From: Microvirga arabica
GTDB lineage: Bacteria; Pseudomonadota; Alphaproteobacteria; Rhizobiales; Beijerinckiaceae
Length of the DNA: 38,268 nucleotides
NCBI RefSeq assembly: GCF_016811235.1
Contig: NZ_JAFBID010000062.1
Location: forward strand, 1 to 38,268
Reading direction: 5' to 3'
The notes below the pieces were generated by a model, which was given only the letters and a program-made list of their open reading frames with translations, was not told the DNA's origin and did no database searches. Shown piece after piece: positions 32,862 through 38,268 of the stretch; within the stretch, counting starts at the first letter, position 1; every line of letters begins with the position of its first letter. A program made the position numbers and the translations under genes.

Positions 32862-34919
32862 CTATCGCTCAATCTTGCCCGGGCGGACAGGCGGCAGGGG
32901 AGCTCGTCCGGCTCCGCCTCTCTCAGGAGAAGGCTTGGAAGGTGGAAGGTTCAGTTCTTTGCCACCGGCCAGCTTCCAGACAGCTTCCCTGTTCCCAGGG
33001 CGCCCATCTGCGAGTTCACGGGCGATCCATCGGGTGATCAGCGGCGCGGCGACGCTTGTTCCGTTCATGGCAATGACGGAGCCGCTGCGCGTTCCGGCCG
33101 CGAGAACGCCGGATTGAACGAGGGAGTCGTCGCTCACCGTCAGGGCGTCCGGACCGGAGCGGTGAGGCGATGTGGCTCCAGCTGGTGCCGTGACAGGCCC
33201 GCCTGCAGAATAGGCGGGCGGGCGCAACTCCTTGCGCATCAAGCCGCCGATCACGATGGTGTCCCTGCCTGTCGCAATCGCGTTGATCGAGCCCGCGCGT
33301 TTCACGGGACATCCCGGGTCGTCCTCTTCGAGGGGTCTGCCGTCATGGCCGTAGACCTCGTAGCTGGGGACATCGAAATAGGCTTGGCGCCCTCGGCGTG
33401 GGTAGCCGACAGGCGCATCGTCCCGCTGAACCCAGGCTTCAATGGGTTCGTGTGACGACAGTCCGAGGTTTTTCAGAGTGAGATTCCACAAACCCGCCGG
33501 AGCAACCGGATCGTTGGGGACGGGAGATTTTTCTGACTCGAGCCGCATGGTTGGTTGCAGAGAGATCAGGAACATGCCGCGCCCTGTGGGCGCAGGGAAG
33601 AAGTGGTATCGTGCCTCGCAAAGAGCCTTTCCCCCAACCTCATACCGAAGAAAATGGCTGTCGTTCTCCTCAAGCGGAGGACTGACATCGCCCTGCGGAG
33701 TCGCGATGGTCAGTTCCACCCGGTTTCCTGCAACTGCGGCAGGCGGAAGCCAGATCTCGACAAAGCTCGGCGTGAGATCGTCAGGCAACATGCGCAGTGG
33801 CAGGGTCGCATGGCTGCCCGCGGCTTGGAACTGGACCGTTGCGTGGGCACGCGCCAGATGGCTGTTGCCGGACGGAATGACGACACGCATCGGCTTGTTG
33901 CCGGGGATGGCGTTGTGCTCGCGGAGAATGTCGTCGAAGTCCAGCTCGATCGCGTGGGTGCCATCATGGGGACCGGCGAGCAGCCCATAGCTGAAGTTGA
34001 CCACGACCGGCAGGCTCTGACCCGGTCCCGCGATGGCCCGGGCTCTGTCGCGGATGTACTCCAGGGCTTTGACAGCATAGGGCGCGAGGCTGGCGCCGGA
34101 CGAGTCGGCTGTTATTGCGGTCGGCAGTTGAACGCAGATGATCCGCCAGTCCGGTGCCTTAGCCGGATCCCAGCCGCAGGCAAGATCCATCACGTGAGCG
34201 CCGTGGGAGGCGCGCCATGCCAGACTCCTGCGGCCATCGAGGGTGAAGTCGGCCACTCCGGCGCGACGATAGATCTCATCCTCGTCAATGAAATCACCCT
34301 GCCGGCACGTCGCGAGAAGGTTGTCGATATCCACCTTGGGAATCTCGAAGCCATTGTCGAAGTCGACCGGCACGTTGTCAGCGGTCCCGTGCTGCACCCA
34401 CACATACTCGACCCGCGTCGTGCCGTCTGCCTTACGGAAGCGTTCGTGCGCGAAGGGAATGCCATCGTCGATGATGCCGATGATGACGGTGTCCTGCGTC
34501 ACCCCTGGGGATGGGGATTGAAGCGGGCGAGCCGTCTTATAACCATGGGGGACCACGGACGAGGATGGCAGGGGCGGGCCGAGGGTGAAGCGCTCCAGAG
34601 TCTCAAAGAAGCGGTGAAATTTCCGATCTTCGATCAATCGGCGGGTCTTGGTAAGGGACAAGAACCGGACATCGAAGGGCTCCGCATCACGGGGCGGCCG
34701 CTCCGGCATATCGGGGTCTTCAGCGGCGTTTCGCCAGAGAGCCCAGGCTTTCTCATCCCAGGCTTCCGTCTTGCGGCGCAGGAGGACAGGAACGCTCTGT
34801 TCTTCCACCGACGGGAGCCGGAAGTCCTGCAGGCCCGGACCTAACGCCCAGTGTGAATAAGGGTCGATGACGGATTGGGAATTGGGGTCGATCTTCGGTT
34901 GAACACGCTTCCAGGCCAT
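32862..34919 (-). CDS. Subtilisin-like serine protease (S8) with a large insert, no signal peptide
   Basis: A 685-residue subtilase. The triad is Asp151 (IGIIDDGIPFAH), His239 (ASHGAHVMD) and Ser622 (MNGTSVAAP), with oxyanion Asn352 (PSGNSH). Between Asn352 and Ser622 there are 270 residues, against 66 in subtilisin, so roughly 200 residues are inserted. The insert includes a beta-rich stretch (FVEIWLPPAAVAGNRVELTI) like the jelly-roll inserts of clostridial Csp proteases. There is no signal peptide; the first 130 residues are a helical N-terminal region. The C-terminus is Pro-rich. It is the third gene of an operon, 38 bases after the PAP2-type gene. Target unknown. Confidence 0.88.
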   Translation of the reverse strand: MAWKRVQPKIDPNSQSVIDPYSHWALGPGLQDFRLPSVEEQSVPVLLRRKTEAWDEKAWALWRNAAEDPDMPERPPRDAEPFDVRFLSLTKTRRLIEDRKFHRFFETLERFTLGPPLPSSSVVPHGYKTARPLQSPSPGVTQDTVIIGIIDDGIPFAHERFRKADGTTRVEYVWVQHGTADNVPVDFDNGFEIPKVDIDNLLATCRQGDFIDEDEIYRRAGVADFTLDGRRSLAWRASHGAHVMDLACGWDPAKAPDWRIICVQLPTAITADSSGASLAPYAVKALEYIRDRARAIAGPGQSLPVVVNFSYGLLAGPHDGTHAIELDFDDILREHNAIPGNKPMRVVIPSGNSHLARAHATVQFQAAGSHATLPLRMLPDDLTPSFVEIWLPPAAVAGNRVELTIATPQGDVSPPLEENDSHFLRYEVGGKALCEARYHFFPAPTGRGMFLISLQPTMRLESEKSPVPNDPVAPAGLWNLTLKNLGLSSHEPIEAWVQRDDAPVGYPRRGRQAYFDVPSYEVYGHDGRPLEEDDPGCPVKRAGSINAIATGRDTIVIGGLMRKELRPPAYSAGGPVTAPAGATSPHRSGPDALTVSDDSLVQSGVLAAGTRSGSVIAMNGTSVAAPLITRWIARELADGRPGNREAVWKLAGGKELNLPPSKPSPERGGAGRAPLPPVRPGKIER

Positions 34920-34957
34920 GGGGTGCTCCTGCTCTCAAGGAATAAGAGGGCGTGGGC

Positions 34958-36163
34958 TCAGGTCCATTCCGCCTTCGCCTTGTCCCAGAGCCAGGCGAGC
35001 ACGTAGGATTTATGTTGCGGATCGATCACCTGATCGTTGGCTGCGTATTCCGAGGAATAGCCTGTGGTGCCTGACATCGATGTGAGTTTCTCTGTCGTCA
35101 CGTCGTAAAGATGATGCCAGATGAAGTCGGTATCCTCGGGATATTTCGTGCCGTCGAAACGCCATGCCCTGTATCCGGCTGCGCCGGAGCAGCGCTTGAC
35201 GAAGTATTGGCCGAGCGTCAGTCCGAGAACCGCACCGGCGGCACTGTCGACGGGGAAGTGCACGCCCGCGACGGTCCGGTTGATGGCTATTCTTGCCGCA
35301 AGACGAAGAAGCTGGGTGCGCCAATCTGCGCTGTCGTACCCCGGCCTTGTCTCGGCTCTCATCACGTTCCACAGCACCAGAGCCGCAGCGAACGCTTCGG
35401 TTGCATGCCCGCTGGGCAGAGCTCCATGGGCCGGCGTGACGATCATAGGTTGGATCTGCGAGGAGTATTCGACTGGTCGGCGGCATGCGAGACCCTGCTT
35501 CAGGCGCAGGTGCACGAAAAGCGCCAGCCGCAGGACGGCTGCCAGAAGTTCCAGCGTATGAGGCGTCCGATCTGGATGGAGTTGAGCGATAGAGCTCAAA
35601 AAAGCCATGCCGCCGCCGATCTGCGCCAGGATCTCGGTCTGCCGATCCGGGCGGAGCTCGGCATAGTTGTTCACGAGGGTGAGCTGTGCCTCGAAGATGT
35701 CCTCCGTCGGACGGGCCATGAGGATCAAGGGCTTGTAGGTCGGCTGCGGTGCATTGCCTCCGGCAGGCGCCGGAACCTCAAGGTGCCAGACCGCCATGTG
35801 GCGCGGATTCATGGTGGCATCTTCAAGCGTGAAACCAAGGCGCGAGACCATCTCGGCATCGATGATTGCCGCACGGACCCAGGGCGACCAGCGATCAAGA
35901 TTGCTGCTTTTTTCCAGGTCGAGCTGATCGGGGATAGCCGCAGGCGCGCGCCATTGTCCGACGATCCCGTCACGGCTGCGGATCAGGGCATCGCTCATGA
36001 GGGGCGAGTCGTATCCGCCACCAACGCCGCCAACCCCCCCGACACCGCCTACGCCCCCGACGCCTCCGACCCCGCCCACACCTCCGACACCACCTACGCC
36101 GCCAACTCCACCAACCCCGCCGACGCCACCAAGGGGGCCGATCCCTGCCGATAAGTAGCTCAC
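34958..36163 (-). CDS. PAP2 / vanadium-haloperoxidase-type enzyme with N-terminal Gly-Gly-Val repeats
   Basis: About 401 residues. The full PAP2 signature is present: Lys222-x6-Arg229-Pro (KQGLACRRP), PSGH (250-253) and Arg296-x5-His302-x3-Asp306 (RTVAGVHFPVD). Phosphatidic-acid phosphatases and vanadium-dependent haloperoxidases share this site. Few hydrophobic spans are seen, so a soluble haloperoxidase-like or acid-phosphatase-like form is more likely than a membrane lipid phosphatase. The N-terminus holds twelve Gly-Gly-Val units (residues 12-47). The start chosen is GTG 36163, 32 bases after the upstream stop and with GGGAG before it; an ATG at 36235 inside the upstream gene (GGAG nearby) is possible and would add 24 residues. 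Substrate unknown. Confidence 0.82.
   Translation of the reverse strand: MSYLSAGIGPLGGVGGVGGVGGVGGVGGVGGVGGVGGVGGVGGVGGVGGGYDSPLMSDALIRSRDGIVGQWRAPAAIPDQLDLEKSSNLDRWSPWVRAAIIDAEMVSRLGFTLEDATMNPRHMAVWHLEVPAPAGGNAPQPTYKPLILMARPTEDIFEAQLTLVNNYAELRPDRQTEILAQIGGGMAFLSSIAQLHPDRTPHTLELLAAVLRLALFVHLRLKQGLACRRPVEYSSQIQPMIVTPAHGALPSGHATEAFAAALVLWNVMRAETRPGYDSADWRTQLLRLAARIAINRTVAGVHFPVDSAAGAVLGLTLGQYFVKRCSGAAGYRAWRFDGTKYPEDTDFIWHHLYDVTTEKLTSMSGTTGYSSEYAANDQVIDPQHKSYVLAWLWDKAKAEWT
36023..36130 (-). repeat. Twelve 9-base units encoding Gly-Gly-Val
   Basis: An uninterrupted run of twelve codon triplets for Gly-Gly-Val inside the PAP2-type gene. The units are degenerate: Gly uses all four codons and Val uses GTT, GTC, GTA and GTG, and adjacent units are never identical at the DNA level. 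The protein repeat is therefore old and kept by selection, not a fresh slippage product. Confidence 0.9.
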
Positions 36164-36195
36164 GTTGGTCCACTCCCTCTCGATCAAAAGTTGCC

Positions 36196-37983
36196 CTACT
36201 CCGGTACTCCTGCCTGCTGCAGCACGGACGCCCATTCTTCTCCGATCCTGTAGCCGGCACTGGGCGAGCGTTCCCGCCAGCTGCGGATTGTGAGATGAGG
36301 TTCGAGCTGCATCAGCCTTCCCACCGTATGGCGGGCATCGTCATGCATCCCGAGTTCCCACTGGGCGATTGCCATGGCGCGCAGGGTCGAGGTGTGGGTG
36401 CAGTTGGATCTGAGCGAACGCTGCGCGAGCTTCAGGGCGCGGTCGAACTGATGGGCCGCGAGGTGAGCGGTCGCGGCGAGTGAATCATAGAAGTAGCGGT
36501 GGGGGTCGAGCGGCGACAGCTTGCGCGCCCTCTGCGTGCAGCTCACCGCCCGCTGCCCCTCATCCTTGAACGCGTGAAGCGTGCCCTTGAGCAGCCAGGC
36601 CAGGGAGTCGTTCGGGTTGTTCAGGAGGGCAAGATCATAGCGCTCCATCGCAACATCAAGCTTCTTCAGAAGGTTCGTATGGACGAAGCCGTCGATGGCG
36701 AGCGCCAGCGAGCATTGAGGATCGGCATCCAAGGCCTGCTTCGTGCAGCGCAGGGCGAGTTGCGCATCCTGCCGGGGATCGTCCGACCAGCCTTGCTGAA
36801 CCCGCAGGACATGCCACTTGGCGAGCCACGCGCTGGGAATGGCCTGTCGCGGGGCCCGCTCGATGAGGGCTTCGAGAAGCCTGCGCGCCTCGCTGAAATC
36901 GTAAGGCGAAAGGCGGTGCATCAGGGCTACAGAGGCGAGAAGCAACGTATAGCTTTTCAGGGTCGGAAGAGCCTGAGACTGAGCCCGCTGGAGCTCGCTC
37001 ACCATGACCGCGGCGTTCACATTGGCAGCAATTTCATCGATCAAGTCCCGCTTGCCGGAGATGATGCCGCTCAGCTGGCCTTTGTAACGGGCCGCCCATG
37101 TGACCTGCCCCGATTTCGCTTCGGCAAGCTCGGCTTCCACGATGACCTGCCGGTTCCGGACTCGGTAGAAGCCGGAAAGCACATAATTGGCATTGAGGCT
37201 CGTGCTGACCTGGATCAGGGACGCTTCCCTGCCGCGAAACGCGGTTGTCGACAGGCGCGAGATGACATGCAACTCAGGAGAGCGCGAAAGATCCTGAATG
37301 AGCTCCTCGGCAAGAACCTCTCCTAAGACGTGATGCTCGTCTTCCGGGTCGCGTGTCGTGAAGGGCACGACGGCCAGCGTCGGGAGCAGATCTCCGAAGG
37401 AATACCCTGTTTCGATCACGGCCCGTGGTCCGGGTGGCCCCACACGGTAGGCCCGCACGGGTTGCGGCATGTGCTTGAGATAGCATTCGCCGAGATCCTC
37501 GAGATCGGCATCGAGATCGGCTGTGAGCTGGTCGCGCACATTGGCCGAGATGATGATTTCGCCAGGGCCTGCAAGGGTGAGGATCCGTGCCGCCCGGCTG
37601 ACGCCACGCCCATAGAGATCGGCCTGATCGACGATCACGTCGCTGATTTCGATCCCCATCCTGAGCATGATCTGCTGGGCTGGGGGAAGTGTCTGGTTCT
37701 GTCGGTTGCGTTCCTGCTGGATTACGAATGCAGCCGATATGGCAGATCGGACGTCATCAAAGTCCAACAGCATTCCATCACCCAGCCCTTTCGTGAAATG
37801 GCCATTGTGATCAGGAAGGATGCGGCTCCGGACGTGCTCGACGAAAGCCAGCCAGCGGGAAATGAAGTCTGACTCGTCCTGCTCCACAAGACGAACCGAC
37901 TCGACCACATCGAGGATCAGAACCGCTCGCTTCGCCCGTATGGCGGCAGGGAAGGGATCTTCGGATTGCTGGCCGATCTGCAT
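36196..37983 (-). CDS. Class III adenylate/guanylate cyclase-like protein with TolB-like and TPR domains
   Basis: A 595-residue regulator. Residues about 18-180 are a class III cyclase domain: metal Asp25 (LILDVVES), Lys65 and Asp69 (TKGLGDGML) and Arg133 (RAARI). The transition-state Asn of the usual VNxAAR is Ser129 (GVSRAARI). Residues about 200-305 resemble the TolB-N-like domain that follows many rhizobial cyclases (TLAVVPFTTRDPEDEHHVLG). TPR-type helices fill about 330-570 (ALDADPQCSLALAIDGFVHT, LLNNPNDSLAWLLKGTLHAF). No membrane span. The start at 37983 is weakly supported; upstream frames run towards the IS110 element. A TACAAT -10 box (complement of 38001-38006) is close by. First gene of the operon with the PAP2-type and subtilase genes. 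Confidence 0.85.
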   Translation of the reverse strand: MQIGQQSEDPFPAAIRAKRAVLILDVVESVRLVEQDESDFISRWLAFVEHVRSRILPDHNGHFTKGLGDGMLLDFDDVRSAISAAFVIQQERNRQNQTLPPAQQIMLRMGIEISDVIVDQADLYGRGVSRAARILTLAGPGEIIISANVRDQLTADLDADLEDLGECYLKHMPQPVRAYRVGPPGPRAVIETGYSFGDLLPTLAVVPFTTRDPEDEHHVLGEVLAEELIQDLSRSPELHVISRLSTTAFRGREASLIQVSTSLNANYVLSGFYRVRNRQVIVEAELAEAKSGQVTWAARYKGQLSGIISGKRDLIDEIAANVNAAVMVSELQRAQSQALPTLKSYTLLLASVALMHRLSPYDFSEARRLLEALIERAPRQAIPSAWLAKWHVLRVQQGWSDDPRQDAQLALRCTKQALDADPQCSLALAIDGFVHTNLLKKLDVAMERYDLALLNNPNDSLAWLLKGTLHAFKDEGQRAVSCTQRARKLSPLDPHRYFYDSLAATAHLAAHQFDRALKLAQRSLRSNCTHTSTLRAMAIAQWELGMHDDARHTVGRLMQLEPHLTIRSWRERSPSAGYRIGEEWASVLQQAGVPE

Positions 37984-38073
37984 TGAAAAAAGCTCGCAAC
38001 ATTGTACCTGCCCACGGAGTGGCTCAGCTGGGGTAACAGACGATGTTGGAAGTCTAATGGCATGGACCGGCCG

Positions 38074-38111
38074 TGCTCCCCGGTGGAGCATGGGAGGACG
38101 GGATTGTCCCG
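38074..38111 (+). other. Two adjacent hairpins in the IS110 5' non-coding end
   Basis: TGCTCC (38074-38079) pairs with GGAGCA (38085-38090) across a 5-base loop, and CGGGA (38099-38103) pairs with TCCCG (38107-38111) across 3 bases. They lie in the short stretch before the IS110-family gene. In IS110-group elements this end encodes the bridge RNA; whether it does here cannot be told from one edge of the element. Confidence 0.4.
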
Positions 38112-38129
38112 CAGCCACGGAGCCATGTC

Positions 38130-38268
38130 ATGACCTACCAGAGCGCGACTGAGGCCATTGCCACCATCGGCATCGACTTGGGCAAGAACACCTTCCACCT
38201 CATCGGCATGGATGCCCGCGGTAGGATCCTATTGCGCCGGAAGGTTGCACGCGGGCAGTTGCCGTCCT
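38130..38268 (+). CDS. IS110-family transposase, start only (cut by window edge)
   Basis: The first 46 residues are visible. They hold IGIDLGKNTFHLIGMD, the first Asp-bearing strand of the DEDD (RuvC-like) domain of IS110/IS1111-family recombinases, and then GRILLRRKVARGQL. An ATG at 38125 is out of frame and stops at once, so 38130 is the start. The element lies upstream of, and pointing away from, the cyclase operon. The left end of the element must fall between 37984 and 38129 or inside the cyclase leader. Confidence 0.85.
   Translation, partial: MTYQSATEAIATIGIDLGKNTFHLIGMDARGRILLRRKVARGQLPS

Noticed and set aside
36014..36139. Possible CRISPR or tandem DNA repeat
   Set aside because: The 9-base periodicity is in frame, has no spacers, and the units vary synonymously; it is a protein repeat.
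34958..36235. ATG at 36235 as the start of the PAP2-type gene
   Set aside because: It would overlap the upstream cyclase gene by 40 bases and add residues without family character; GTG at 36163 is preferred, though GGAG near 36235 keeps it possible.

Overview
The window looks like chromosomal or plasmid DNA of a high-GC alphaproteobacterium of the Hyphomicrobiales (rhizobia / Methylobacteriaceae-type; a Microvirga-like organism is a guess). The grounds are GC-biased codon use, GGAAC-N16/17-(C)GTT promoters typical of the alphaproteobacterial general-stress sigma factor EcfG, and several small proteins of types common in that order. Transposase fragments lie at both edges: the N-terminal part of an IS630-family gene on the left (minus strand) and the start of an IS110-family gene on the right (plus strand). 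No rRNA, tRNA or CRISPR array is seen.

Layout: (1) 0.6-3.0 kb holds a small acetyltransferase behind a perfect EcfG-type promoter, a divergent FtsH-like protease and a 41-residue lipoprotein. (2) 3.0-5.0 kb (minus) holds an alpha/beta hydrolase and a LacI-family repressor. (3) 5.26-17.4 kb is one 11-gene plus-strand operon. It encodes an ABC sugar importer, an IlvD/Edd dehydratase, an HpaI-type aldolase, an aldose 1-epimerase, an SMP-30 lactonase, a short-chain dehydrogenase, a GH31 glycosidase and a TSUP (TauE/SafE) exporter. The GH31 enzyme closely resembles E. coli YihQ and keeps the three residues that bind the sulfonate of sulfoquinovose. The operon therefore reads as a sulfo-Entner-Doudoroff pathway for the plant sulfolipid sugar sulfoquinovose, fed by an ABC importer. 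Its promoter carries a LacI-type operator over the -10 box. No sulfolactaldehyde dehydrogenase is present in the operon.

(4) 17.5-32.8 kb is a storage and osmoprotection block. It has a membrane-anchored stress-type protein, glycogen phosphorylase (minus), OtsA, then GlgE (with a degenerate extra GH13 domain), a TreS-maltokinase fusion and GlgB, the last three overlapping by 4 bp. This is the GlgE route from trehalose through maltose 1-phosphate to branched alpha-glucan. otsA and glgE each have an EcfG-like promoter. Two small proteins follow (one unrecognised, one DUF2934).

(5) 32.9-38.0 kb (minus) is a compact three-gene operon that I do not recognise as a named system: a class III cyclase-like/TolB/TPR protein, a PAP2/vanadium-haloperoxidase-type enzyme with twelve Gly-Gly-Val repeats, and a cytoplasmic-looking subtilase with a large insert. 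It is the best candidate here for undescribed biology. No gap between genes exceeds 300 bp; the longest are the divergent promoter regions at 5004-5258 and 21092-21368 and the stretch at 432-645.
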